Assembly: GCA_028285105.1 (NCBI GenBank)
Contig: JANQQE010000011.1
Span: 1-64,000 of the forward strand
Length of the DNA: 64,000 bases
Source of the DNA: Alphaproteobacteria bacterium
GTDB lineage: Bacteria > Planctomycetota > Phycisphaerae > UBA1845
Direction of reading: 5' to 3'
Positions within the stretch are counted from its first letter, which is position 1. The number at the start of each line of letters is the position of its first letter. The notes below the pieces were generated by a model. It was not told the DNA's origin, did not search any database, and saw only the letters and a list, made by a program, of their open reading frames with translations. This document shows positions 18,432 to 26,421 of this stretch, piece after piece. The position numbers were made by a program, and so were the translations under genes.

Positions 18432-19385
18432 ATGAGAGCATCCTTGACGCTTGTATTCGTCGTGGCGCTGGCGGCTTTGGGGCTCACGTGTTGCCTTGTT
18501 GTTGACCGGCGCGAGTACGTAATTCAGATGCGGTTCGGTGATCCGGTCCGCTCGGTGATCGACCCGGGGTTGCATTTCAAATGGCCGTGGCCAGCGGACA
18601 CCGTTGTTCGTTTCGACAACCGCCTGCGCGTGCTTGAAAACCCGGCGCCTGACCAGCCGGACAGGGAATACCTAACGCAGGATGAGGAGTCCGGTATCGG
18701 CAAAAACGTCGTCGTAACGACATACACTTGTTGGCGGATTAAACGCGACCCCGTCGCGGTACAGCGTTTCCTGGAGACTATGGGAGACGTATCAAGCGCG
18801 GAAGCTCGATTGGGTGACGTTGTGGTCTCCGAGCTCGGTGCGGCGCTGGGCAGTCATGACTTTTCCGTGCTTGTCTCAACCGATTCGCAGCAACGCCGGT
18901 GGGGAGACTTCCTCGACGAGATACGCGAGCGGTGCGCCAAGCGCGTCGAGGAGCCCTACGGAATCGAAATCGTCGACGTGCGAATTCAGCGGCTCAATTT
19001 TCCTGACCAGAACCGCCGCAATGTTTTCGCGCGCATGCAAGCCGAACGGGAGACTATTGCGGCGCGGTACCGCTCCGAGGGTGATGAGAAGGCGACCGGC
19101 ATACGCGCTCAGGCAAAGCGAAAGGGAGACGAGATTATAGCCAAGGCCTACGAACAGGCGCAGCAGATTCGAGGGGAGGCGGAAGCCGAAGCGGCGCGTA
19201 TCTACGCCGCGGCGTACGGTCAGGACCCCGAGTTCTATGCCTTTGTGCGAACGCTCGAAGCGTATGAGAAGACTCTCACGCAGGGAACAGTCGCAATCCT
19301 TTCCGGCAGCAGCGACTTTCTGCGCTTGCTGAACCGCGAGGCGGAGTCGGAAACTCGCCAAGCGCCGCAGCAAGCAGGAGAATAA
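18432..19385 (+). CDS. hflC: HflC-like SPFH protein, modulator of membrane protease
   Basis: 317 aa from the ATG at 18432, with AGGAG upstream, 26 bases after the fusion gene. An N-terminal membrane anchor (LTLVFVVALAALGLTCCLVV) is followed by the SPFH domain (YVIQMRFGDPVRSVIDPGLH, RVLENPAPDQPD) and a long charged coiled coil rich in Ala/Glu/Arg (EKATGIRAQAKRKGDEIIAK), ending in FYAFVRTLEAYEKTL as in HflC. Known HflKC complexes form a large periplasmic cage around FtsH. Here the partners are probably the upstream permease-SPFH fusion and the downstream HflK-like protein. The next gene begins 1 base after this stop. Confidence 0.85.
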   Translation: MRASLTLVFVVALAALGLTCCLVVDRREYVIQMRFGDPVRSVIDPGLHFKWPWPADTVVRFDNRLRVLENPAPDQPDREYLTQDEESGIGKNVVVTTYTCWRIKRDPVAVQRFLETMGDVSSAEARLGDVVVSELGAALGSHDFSVLVSTDSQQRRWGDFLDEIRERCAKRVEEPYGIEIVDVRIQRLNFPDQNRRNVFARMQAERETIAARYRSEGDEKATGIRAQAKRKGDEIIAKAYEQAQQIRGEAEAEAARIYAAAYGQDPEFYAFVRTLEAYEKTLTQGTVAILSGSSDFLRLLNREAESETRQAPQQAGE

Positions 19386-19386
19386 C

Positions 19387-20334
19387 GTGCGGATCCGGCG
19401 AACCTGGTTGACTGTGGCGGCGTTGCTTCTGCTTGCGGGATACTTCGCATCGGGCGCTTACTTTGTACAGCCCGACGAACGCGGTGTCGTACGCTGGTTC
19501 GGCCGCTTACCCGATGCCTATCGCCGAGTCCCGCCCGGGTTGCGCTACGCACTACCCTGGCCGTTCTGCAAAGTCGATCGGCCCAAAACGACGGAGGTGC
19601 GTCGAGTCTTCGTCGGCTTACCTCCGGAACAGCGCAACGCGATTGCGCAGGGAGATCGCGACGCGATTTCCAATACACTCGCCTCGGATATGCTTACAGG
19701 CGACGTCAACGTTTTGAAGGTGACCATGGTCGTGCAGTATCAAGTCACCGATCCGGCCCTTTATCTTTTTGGTGCGGAGAATCCCGAGAAGCTCGTCCGC
19801 GCCACAGTACAGTCGGTGTTGATCGAGGCCCTTGCAGGGTTGCCCGTAGACCAAGCGCTCACGATCGCCAAGGCAAAGTTGCAGATGGAGACGCTGAATG
19901 ACTCGCAGCGACGCCTGGATCGATATGGTTGTGGCGTCCATCTCGTCGCAACGAATCTTGAGACAATCGAGCCGCCGCGTGCCATTGTTACGACTTTCCA
20001 GGATGTGGTTAGCGCCAAAAAAGACGGCGAACGCGCCGCCGATCAAGCAGTAAGTGAAGCCAACCGCATTCTGCCAAAAGCCCGAGGCGAGGCGGCAAAA
20101 CTGCTGGTGGAAGCGGAAGGGTTTCGTGAAACGCGAGTCAGTCGAGCCCGAGGCGAAGCAGCCCGTTTCTTGAATGTGCTGGCTGCGTACCGGCAAGATC
20201 CCGAGGCGTTCCGACAACGCGTACTCTTGCAGACGCTCGAAACCGTACTCCCCAAGATTCGCACGTACATATTGGACGAGAAGCCTGGAGACCCACGGAT
20301 GAGCGTCAGGATTGTCGAATACAAGGGCGAATAG
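19387..20334 (+). CDS. hflK: HflK-like SPFH protein
   Basis: 315 aa, GTG start at 19387 with GCAGGAG in the end of the preceding gene. The N-terminal anchor (WLTVAALLLLAGYFASGAYF) leads into the band-7 domain (PDERGVVRWFGRLPDAYRRV, PPGLRYALPWPF, LTGDVNVLKVTMVVQYQV) and the HflK coiled-coil end (QRVLLQTLETVLPKIRTYI). The SPFH part of the permease fusion also looks more like HflK than HflC, so the operon offers two HflK-like subunits for one HflC. Probable role: modulator of FtsH-type protease, or part of a membrane microdomain complex with the transporter. Confidence 0.85.
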   Translation: MRIRRTWLTVAALLLLAGYFASGAYFVQPDERGVVRWFGRLPDAYRRVPPGLRYALPWPFCKVDRPKTTEVRRVFVGLPPEQRNAIAQGDRDAISNTLASDMLTGDVNVLKVTMVVQYQVTDPALYLFGAENPEKLVRATVQSVLIEALAGLPVDQALTIAKAKLQMETLNDSQRRLDRYGCGVHLVATNLETIEPPRAIVTTFQDVVSAKKDGERAADQAVSEANRILPKARGEAAKLLVEAEGFRETRVSRARGEAARFLNVLAAYRQDPEAFRQRVLLQTLETVLPKIRTYILDEKPGDPRMSVRIVEYKGE

Positions 20335-20468
20335 AAACTTGATGCCACACATGAACGCTAATGAGTGGCGGTCAGAAATTTGGTGAGCTGGCGTTTTGAG
20401 TACTTGGCGGCGCGGCGGAGCAATTCAAACGAAGGCAACCTTGAGGCGAATATCATTCGGAGGCGGAT

Positions 20469-21797
20469 ATGTTTCGAAGATACGGAGATTTGGCTCCGAC
20501 TTTAGCAGCGATCATTGCAATCTTTGGTGGTATGGCACACGCGGAAACGGGGAGCCTAATCTTCATTCATCCCGATGGAACGTCTGCGAGTACATGGGCT
20601 GTGGCTCGTGTACTGTATCACGGTCCTGACGGAGAACTCCATTGGGACAAATTGCCTGCGATCGCGGTATATCGTGGGCACATGGCTGACAGCTTGACCG
20701 CGTCAAGCAACGGTGCGGGAACGACCCACGCCTATGGTGTGAAAGTGGCGACATCGGCATATGGAATGACTGCCGCCGAACCGGAAGGCAAAAAAATCGT
20801 TGACGAAGACGGCCAGTCACTAAGCGTTGCGAAACAGGCGATCCGGCGCGGCATTCCTGTAGGGCTGGTACAAACAGGAACATTAACAGAGCCCGGTACC
20901 GGGTGCTTTCTGGCTTCGGTCGGAATGCGAAAAGCCCATCAGGACATTGCCTTGCAACTCGTTGAGAGCGGCGCGGCTTTGATGCTGGGCGGCGGGGAAA
21001 GATTTTTTCTGCCCGAAGGAACGAAAGGCGTCCACGGTGTCGGCGTGCGAACGGATGGACGAAACCTGCTCAAGGAGGCTCGCGAGCGCGGATACTCCGT
21101 GGTCAGGACTAAGGCCGAGTTGCTGGGGCTTTCGTCCGGTGCAAAGAAGGTACTGGGCGTTTTTGCGGATCTTCACACCTTTCACGACATGCCGGAGGAA
21201 AAACTGAGGGCCAAAGGGCTTCCGATGTATGAGCCTGATGCGCCGACTGTTGCGGAGATGACCGAAGCGGCCCTAAGGATCCTCGGGAATCACAGGAAGC
21301 AGTTCTTGTTGGTCGTGGAGGAGGAGGGAACGGACAACTTCGGTAACAACAACAACGCGTCAGGAATGCTGGAGGCGATGCGAAGAGCAGATGATGCAAT
21401 CGGCATCGCCCGGGCGTACATCAAGACGCATCGTGATACGCTGTTACTGACGGCATCCGACAGCGATGGAGGAGGGATGCGGATGTTGGGAGTTGTATCC
21501 GACACGACGTCTCTATCGGAGAATCTGCCCGAGCGCACCAACAACGGCGCACCTATGGACGGCCGAGATGGCACTGGAACTCCTCCATTCATCGCTGCGC
21601 CCGACCGACAGGGAAGGCGACTTGGGTTTGCCGTCGTTTGGACGTCGTTCAGCGACGTGTCTGGCGGAATTCTTGTTCGAGCCGAAGGACATAACAGTCA
21701 GCAAGTACGCGGCTCAATCGACAATACACAGATTGCGGAGATAATTCGTAGAAACTTGTTCAGAGATTCTGAACTGAACGATTCGAGAACGAACTAA
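20469..21797 (+). CDS. Alkaline phosphatase-family protein with unusual active site
   Basis: 442 aa with a signal peptide (LAAIIAIFGGMAHAE). The overall order of motifs fits the PhoA superfamily: metal-binding Asp in FIHPDGTSAS (D36), nucleophile region TASSNGAGTTHAYG (79-90), Glu/Asp motif EEEGTDNFGNN (E284, D289), the TAD-H-like motif reading TASDSDGGG (328-336), and the C-terminal EGHNSQQV (H407) with FDNT-like SIDNTQIAEII. Aligned by eye with E. coli PhoA, the zinc ligand H331 becomes Asn293, and the D369-H370 pair falls at Ser-Asp or Asp-Ser. Metal use may therefore differ from the usual two zinc ions. It lies 134 bases after the hflK-like gene in the same direction, with its own possible start signal (GGAGGCGGAT). 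Confidence 0.75.
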   Translation: MFRRYGDLAPTLAAIIAIFGGMAHAETGSLIFIHPDGTSASTWAVARVLYHGPDGELHWDKLPAIAVYRGHMADSLTASSNGAGTTHAYGVKVATSAYGMTAAEPEGKKIVDEDGQSLSVAKQAIRRGIPVGLVQTGTLTEPGTGCFLASVGMRKAHQDIALQLVESGAALMLGGGERFFLPEGTKGVHGVGVRTDGRNLLKEARERGYSVVRTKAELLGLSSGAKKVLGVFADLHTFHDMPEEKLRAKGLPMYEPDAPTVAEMTEAALRILGNHRKQFLLVVEEEGTDNFGNNNNASGMLEAMRRADDAIGIARAYIKTHRDTLLLTASDSDGGGMRMLGVVSDTTSLSENLPERTNNGAPMDGRDGTGTPPFIAAPDRQGRRLGFAVVWTSFSDVSGGILVRAEGHNSQQVRGSIDNTQIAEIIRRNLFRDSELNDSRTN

Positions 21798-22077
21798 ACG
21801 GCTAAGCACTTTGAACAACGTGAAGGATGTACGCACGCGCTTGGCCGCCGCCTTCGTAAATGCTTTCTGGATTCTTTGCAAGAGGCTCGGGTCACGGCGA
21901 AACCAGATCGGCAGAATCAGCATCGCGTCTGTTTGATTCAACAGAGTTGGACAAAGAAGGAGAAAGCGGGCAACATGAACCCATGGGGAAATACGGTTCG
22001 TGTACACAGGTTTGACAGCAGATTTTCGAAAGAGTCGCGTTAACAGGAATTCAACGACCACCAAAACAGAGGTTTGA

Positions 22078-22542
22078 ATGATGGACGAACAACAAATCAT
22101 CGCTGCCCAGGACGCTTGGGGAGAAGGCATCATCAGAATCGGCGAAACGTTCCTCGACAAGGGGGACTATCGATCTGCTGCTGAAGAACACATTCACACA
22201 CACTACAACTACCAGGATGGTTCGGTGCTGTTCAAGCCAACACTGGCTTCCGAACGCCAATTCAGAACCGATTATGATGGAGCGTTGTCGTATTTCGTAG
22301 GTGGAAACGATGAATATCCCGAAGACCATGGGTTCGCGATTAAACCCTGGTCAGAAGTCCGCTGGGATCGTGTTGGAACCAAGATCATCGGCAACATGGG
22401 TGTAGCGATGGGCAATTACTTCTTCGCTCCTGCCGACGGAAGCGACGAGGTCAAGGTTGAGTATTCGTTCGCGTATACGGTCAATTCGGATGGTGAACTA
22501 AAGATCATTCTTCACGATTCGCACCTGCCGTATGCTCCATAG
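22078..22542 (+). CDS. Iota-type carbonic anhydrase family protein (COG4337)
   Basis: 154 aa, GAGGTTTGA just before the ATG. The sequence follows the SnoaL/CaMKII-association-like fold of COG4337: QDAWGEGIIRIGETFLDKGD, then VLFKPTLASERQFRT, GALSYFVGGND, MGVAMGNYFF and the terminal HDSHLPYAP, close to the HHSSLPY ending of the family. Relatives were long annotated as phosphoribosyl-AMP cyclohydrolase and are now known as iota-carbonic anhydrases, some of which work without a metal ion. No signal peptide is seen, so it is probably cytoplasmic. It overlaps the start of the beta-carbonic anhydrase-like gene, and this pairing supports a CO2/bicarbonate role. Confidence 0.75.
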   Translation: MMDEQQIIAAQDAWGEGIIRIGETFLDKGDYRSAAEEHIHTHYNYQDGSVLFKPTLASERQFRTDYDGALSYFVGGNDEYPEDHGFAIKPWSEVRWDRVGTKIIGNMGVAMGNYFFAPADGSDEVKVEYSFAYTVNSDGELKIILHDSHLPYAP

Positions 22543-23200
22543 TGGTAATTACGGTCGACGACGAGTACGCAACGTGCCCCAAAAACTATCGGTACGTTCC
22601 AGCCTTCACCCATTCCCCCAGGGTGCGTTTGGATCGACGCATGATTTGATCGATCCAATAAAGGCCTGCGATAGGGACACGTTGCTGATCGCATGCTCGG
22701 AACTAGGGGCGGCCCCCGATAATGTGTCGATCCTTGCACCGGAGCGCCTTGTTGTCTTGCAACACATCGGAGCATCGATTCCCTCCAAATTCGAATGCGA
22801 AGAATACGAGGAGCTCTCGTTCGCTGACGTTGCAAATTTGTTTGACGAGTACAGCTTTCGGCACGTCATCATCTGTGGCCACCTGAATTGCCAAGTCATT
22901 CCGTACTGGCTTCAACCGAAGATCGAAACTGACACAGACATCGGACACTTCCGACGGCGATTCGAAAATGGAACACGCGACTTGGTGGACAGGAGCTACT
23001 CGCAGGGATCGGCGGCACAGAGACACGTGTTGATGATCTGCGAACACGTGTTGTGTCAAATCGAGAACTTCCTGACACACCCATTCGTAATGAAACGTGC
23101 CCACGCCAAGGAGCTCTTTTTCCACGGGTGGGTCATCGACGACGAAACCGCCCGTGTGTTTCGATACAACTTCGAGGAATCGGTATTTGAAGCGATCTGA
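22532..23200 (+). CDS. Beta-carbonic anhydrase-like protein
   Basis: 222 aa from the ATG at 22532, overlapping the upstream gene by 11 bases; a GTG at 22571 is an alternative start. The beta-CA core is clear: RDTLLIACSELG (C55), HVIICGHLNCQVI (H117, C120) and HGWVIDDETARVFRYN, so the three zinc ligands Cys-His-Cys are kept. The catalytic Asp-Arg dyad of CxDxR is changed to CSELG (Glu57, Gly59), and QHIGASIP replaces the usual RNAGN. Activity may therefore be reduced or the substrate different. It is cotranscribed with the iota-type enzyme. Confidence 0.75.
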   Translation: MLHSGNYGRRRVRNVPQKLSVRSSLHPFPQGAFGSTHDLIDPIKACDRDTLLIACSELGAAPDNVSILAPERLVVLQHIGASIPSKFECEEYEELSFADVANLFDEYSFRHVIICGHLNCQVIPYWLQPKIETDTDIGHFRRRFENGTRDLVDRSYSQGSAAQRHVLMICEHVLCQIENFLTHPFVMKRAHAKELFFHGWVIDDETARVFRYNFEESVFEAI

Positions 23201-23268
23201 CGCACATGCGCAATCGCCCTCATCCGATCCGCAAATGCATTGCGGCGCATTTATGCGCGACGCCTGCA

Positions 23269-23993
23269 TCACACCCGGCCGACAAACACAGTCGCGATGT
23301 CGGTGAAATGCAGGTCGTCCCGCGCAAGCGCGTCGTCGGGGGTGCCTGGCTCGGTGATTCGAAGAAGCGTCGCCTTTTCTGACGCATCGAGATGTTCGAG
23401 ATCGGCTTTGCCCCGCAGCGACTTTCGCAGATACTCCGTCTGCATCGCTGAGAATGGCGTCGATACCTGAAAGAAAAACAAGATCACCTCGATCTCACGC
23501 AGACCTGCGTTCATAAGGACGCGCGGCCAACCAAAGGGCACACGTCCGCGCTTAAACCGATCGGCTACAAACCACTTGGTGAACGCGGCTTGGATGCGGC
23601 TCTCAATGCCCGGCTCACCAATCCCAATGTCCAGCGGCAGAAGCCGCCCCGAATATGCGACCTTGCGGATTGCGACCCGCCCGCCTGGCATGACCACTCG
23701 GGCAAGTTCGCACACGCCCGCCACTGGATCGACAAAGATATGCATCGTGTGGCTCGACCATGCTAGGTCGAAGGTGGCATCCTCGAGCGGCATTTTGAGA
23801 ACATCCGCCTCGTACGTGGTTACCATATTCTTGAGATCGGACTCCGCAAAGCGCGCCTTCAAGGCCTCGATGGCTTTTGCACTGATGTCCAAGGCGGCGA
23901 CGCGCCCTTCGCGGAAACGCTCGGCAAAAAGCTGCACGTGATCCCCGCGCCCGTAGCGGACGTTACAATAAAATCTCGACGGTTCGTATGCAT
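23269..23993 (-). pseudogene. Class I SAM methyltransferase remnant joined to a Tat-signal fragment
   Basis: From about 23937 down to 23269 the frame encodes 222 aa of a UbiE-like methyltransferase (AALDISAKAIEALKARF, FDLAWSSHTMHIFVDP, LARVVMPGGRVAI). It lacks the SAM-binding motif I (DxGxGxG), where only RYGRGDHVQLF is found. No ATG exists in that frame; the first start-like codon is the GTG at 23937. In another frame an ATG at 23993, with AAAGGA upstream, begins a Tat signal-like peptide (MHTNRRDFIVTSATGAG) that runs to a stop after 42 codons. The picture is a deletion that joined the 5' end of a Tat-exported protein gene to the middle of a methyltransferase gene. It converges with the carbonic anhydrase pair. 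Confidence 0.55.
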
Positions 23994-24389
23994 ATGAAGT
24001 CCTTTCGTTGACTCAGGTCAATCGCCGAATCCTGCTCGGAACCGGCCGCTTACCGGCCCAGCGCTTGCATTAGTTTGCGCCTGGTCAGTCGCTGGTCGAT
24101 AGCCACTTTATGTCTCCGATGTCGCAGTTGCGCTCATGGGTCCGGATGGCTCGCGGCGTGTTATCCCTCTCATCATACTTCGAGCCGATCATTATCGATT
24201 GAACGGATATTCGTTGATCTACCGGAAGCCCCGCGATTCGAATAGGCTCGCAGATTCCTCGCGTTAGAACGTTACACCAGTTAGTAGATCGTCATAGACG
24301 CCGACCAGCCGGACTTGCCCCTGCTCGACCCGCTCGAGTTCGAGCGGGTCAAATGGAGGCTCTTTGAGACTCCGATGTGAGTTTCGCCG
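23994..24389 (-). other. Region with apparent gene remnants
   Basis: No intact gene. On the minus strand, in frame beyond the cupin stop, about 40 open codons read like a protein end (DPLELERVEQGQ, LVGVYDDLLTGVTF, stop near 24270). A second open stretch from about 24265 to 24085 reads LPVDQRISVQSIMIG and ERNCDIGDIKWLS. Neither has a start signal. They look like pieces of decayed genes and I cannot name the family. Confidence 0.3.
24327..24350. repeat. Perfect inverted repeat, possible transcription terminator or cruciform
   Basis: GACCCGCTCGA and its reverse complement are separated by 2 bases, downstream of the cupin gene. No U-run follows on either strand, so it is not a canonical intrinsic terminator. 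On the minus strand it falls inside the open stretch described for this region. Confidence 0.35.
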
Positions 24390-25190
24390 TCAGGATTTCC
24401 ACGCGACCTTGTAGGTATCCCCGTTCTTGGACAATGGTTGCCCATCCCACTCCAACTCGTATGATCGCGCTTCTCTCCTGAAGTAGGTGAACAAATCCGC
24501 GAGCGAGCAGCCGTCGGGCCCCGCTTCGATGTGGTGGATATTGTCGCGATCCCGGGAGAGCGTCGAAAGTTGCCCGTGTCCCAGTGTTGTGTCTTTGTTC
24601 TGGCGGATCAGAAAGTCCGTGTCAGTGGGCACTTCGCCGGCAGCAATGTTGAGTCGCTGACCATCCGGCTGGACGATGTCGAAGTTGCGGCACCGAACGG
24701 AGCCTTCGGTGCAAAGAAGCACACCGTTGTAATGTCGGTGGTCGTGCAAGTGGATCTTTGAACCTGGACGCATGCGGATGTCGAATACGACCACCGGCGG
24801 CATCCACGCCGCGGTGTTCATGCTCCAGCCGGATTCGCCCATTTCGTTCATCGCCCACGGTTCGTCTGGATTATAGCGGGTCAGCAGCGAGGACACCGCC
24901 GCGAGGTAGGCAGTCTCGTCGGGCCGGTCGGAGGCAATCAACTGCGTGGCATCGGGACGAAGCCGCGCGACAAGTTGATCGATCGTCAATAGTCGACCTG
25001 CTGAACCTCTCGCTGTATCAATCTTTCTGCCTGGGGTCGCGCACCCTCCTACCAAGAGGCTGGCCGCACCCGCGAGGCCGATCTGGAGGATGCGTCGCCG
25101 GGTGATCGTCACGCCGGGCGAAATTTCCTCACCTACCTCGTGATCCGCCATCGCGTGCTGTTCTATTTCATCGAGCGTCCAGAACTGCAT
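24390..25190 (-). CDS. Tat-exported lipoprotein with cysteine-dioxygenase-like cupin domain
   Basis: 266 aa, with AAAGGAG ideally placed before the ATG at 25190. An N-terminal ~30 residues precede a Tat motif (RRRILQIGLAG) and a lipobox (LVGGC), so it is likely folded before export and lipid-anchored. The cupin part (~120-230) resembles cysteine/thiol dioxygenases: HLHDHRHYNGVLLCTEGSVR supplies the His-x-His metal site and the Gly-rich turn, and the later RDRDNIHHIEAG gives the third His. It probably binds Fe(II) and oxidises a thiol, though the substrate is unknown. The long cytoplasmic leader ahead of the twin arginines is unusual. No partner gene is obvious. Confidence 0.7.
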   Translation of the reverse strand: MQFWTLDEIEQHAMADHEVGEEISPGVTITRRRILQIGLAGAASLLVGGCATPGRKIDTARGSAGRLLTIDQLVARLRPDATQLIASDRPDETAYLAAVSSLLTRYNPDEPWAMNEMGESGWSMNTAAWMPPVVVFDIRMRPGSKIHLHDHRHYNGVLLCTEGSVRCRNFDIVQPDGQRLNIAAGEVPTDTDFLIRQNKDTTLGHGQLSTLSRDRDNIHHIEAGPDGCSLADLFTYFRREARSYELEWDGQPLSKNGDTYKVAWKS

Positions 25191-25469
25191 TTATTGCTCC
25201 TTTCACTAGGTATTGTGTGTCGCTCATCCGAGTGGGATTTGGGATGATCAAAATCCAAGACTTTGGACAAGCAAGGCAATTGGAAAGCTTCGGCACTCTG
25301 CTGGCTGCGATTTGCTACATTTTTTTGATGCACATACCCAAACCAGGACACGACCCCAGTTGTTCCCACGTATTTCATTTCTCTAAGATTTTGGCGTCAA
25401 TAAATACGAACGATGTTGATAGCCTAGTGTGGTAAATGGTTTTCCAGTTCCTCGTTTATGGGGACAAGA

Positions 25470-26084
25470 TCATTGGCGGCGCGAACGTTGCTGCCGGCGT
25501 TCGCCGTAATTGTTGTTTCGTCGAGGAGCGTCGCTGCGGGGCCGGGCCTCGCGAACAGACAATCGCGAAGAGTTGATTTCGACGCCGTCGAGGGCGGCAA
25601 TCGCGTCCTGGTTCTCAGTTACATTGCTCATTTGAACGAAGCCAAACCCTCTTGATTGCTTGGTTTCACGGTCGAGTATGACTTTGGCATTGAGGACGTT
25701 GCCATGCTTGGAAAACAAATTGCGAAGGTCGTCGCTGGAGTACTCGTGGCTGAGACCGGTAACATAAAGTTCCTTGACGCCAGTGGGACCCGCGAAGGAA
25801 TTGTTCTTGCCTCGGTCGCGCGGGCGCGGGCTGGAATCCTTGGGACGTGCGGGAGAAACGGTAAGGGCACGCCCGCTCCATTCATGTCCATTTAGCTGGG
25901 TGATGGCGGCAGTTGCTTCCTGGGGATCCGAGAAGGTGACAAACCCGAACCCTTTAGATTCGCCGGTCGCTTTTTCAGTGACAATTCTGGCACGTTCGAC
26001 CGAACTGAATTGTGAGAACAGGTCTTTGAGATCGGCGGAGGTCAGCGATCGGTCGATATTTCCTACGAAAACATCAGCGGACAT
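25470..26084 (-). CDS. RNA-binding protein with two RRM domains
   Basis: 204 aa from the ATG at 26084 (CGGAG upstream). Two RNA recognition motifs: RRM1 at ~1-80 with RNP2 VFVGNI and RNP1 KGFGFVTF, and RRM2 at ~102-180 with LYVTGL and RGFGFVQM, joined by a basic Ser/Pro/Arg linker, followed by an Arg-rich tail (RRNNNYGERRQQRSRRQ). Single-RRM proteins are common in cyanobacteria and Planctomycetota, but two in one bacterial chain is less usual. The conserved aromatic residues imply binding to single-stranded RNA, perhaps in cold or translation control. Confidence 0.9.
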   Translation of the reverse strand: MSADVFVGNIDRSLTSADLKDLFSQFSSVERARIVTEKATGESKGFGFVTFSDPQEATAAITQLNGHEWSGRALTVSPARPKDSSPRPRDRGKNNSFAGPTGVKELYVTGLSHEYSSDDLRNLFSKHGNVLNAKVILDRETKQSRGFGFVQMSNVTENQDAIAALDGVEINSSRLSVREARPRSDAPRRNNNYGERRQQRSRRQ

Positions 26085-26232
26085 GCGAAGGCTCCGGAAG
26101 AAGAGGAAAACGGTAACACGTTGATCAGACGCTATCCAGGACACTCAACAACAGAACATAACGGATCCACCATATCCATCATCCGGCTTGGCAGACCCAG
26201 CGATCGGGACGACGGGAGCAACCGCATGGCAT

Positions 26233-26421
26233 TCATGATGTAATGCTCCAAGCTGAAGGACACAGCGATCCTATTTGAAATCTCGAAAGTTGCTCAAGAC
26301 GTGAATGAGCCCCTTCGTTCTGTTTGGATGTATCGGCACGTTCTGCGATGAGCGCGCCATCCGCTAGCGCGGGCAATGCCTTCAACATTAAACATTCGAA
26401 CAGTTTTTGTTCGCTAGTCAT
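26233..26421 (-). CDS. Small hypothetical protein downstream of the TPR-redoxin gene
   Basis: 62 aa. The ATG at 26421 lies within the last codons of the upstream gene, with AGGAG at good spacing, so translation is likely coupled. The sequence (starting MTSEQKLFECLMLKALPA) has no recognised domain, signal or membrane segment. The N-terminal half looks helical and the C-terminal end less protein-like, so it could be a truncated gene. Confidence 0.45.
   Translation of the reverse strand: MTSEQKLFECLMLKALPALADGALIAERADTSKQNEGAHSRLEQLSRFQIGSLCPSAWSITS

Noticed and set aside
20335..20468. Operator box upstream of the alkaline phosphatase gene
   Set aside because: No TGCAAATGCATTTGCA-like or other clear palindrome was found, so membership of this gene in the same regulon is only positional.
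22051..22329. Minus-strand ORF opposite the iota-carbonic anhydrase gene
   Set aside because: Shadow of a well-supported family member on the other strand; no product or start signals.
23228..23258. CCGCAAATGCATTGCGG as a further copy of the palindromic operator
   Set aside because: Only the core ATGCAT and part of one half-site match, and it lies between convergent gene ends; at best a weak two-way terminator with the adjacent GCGCAT/ATGCGC hairpin.
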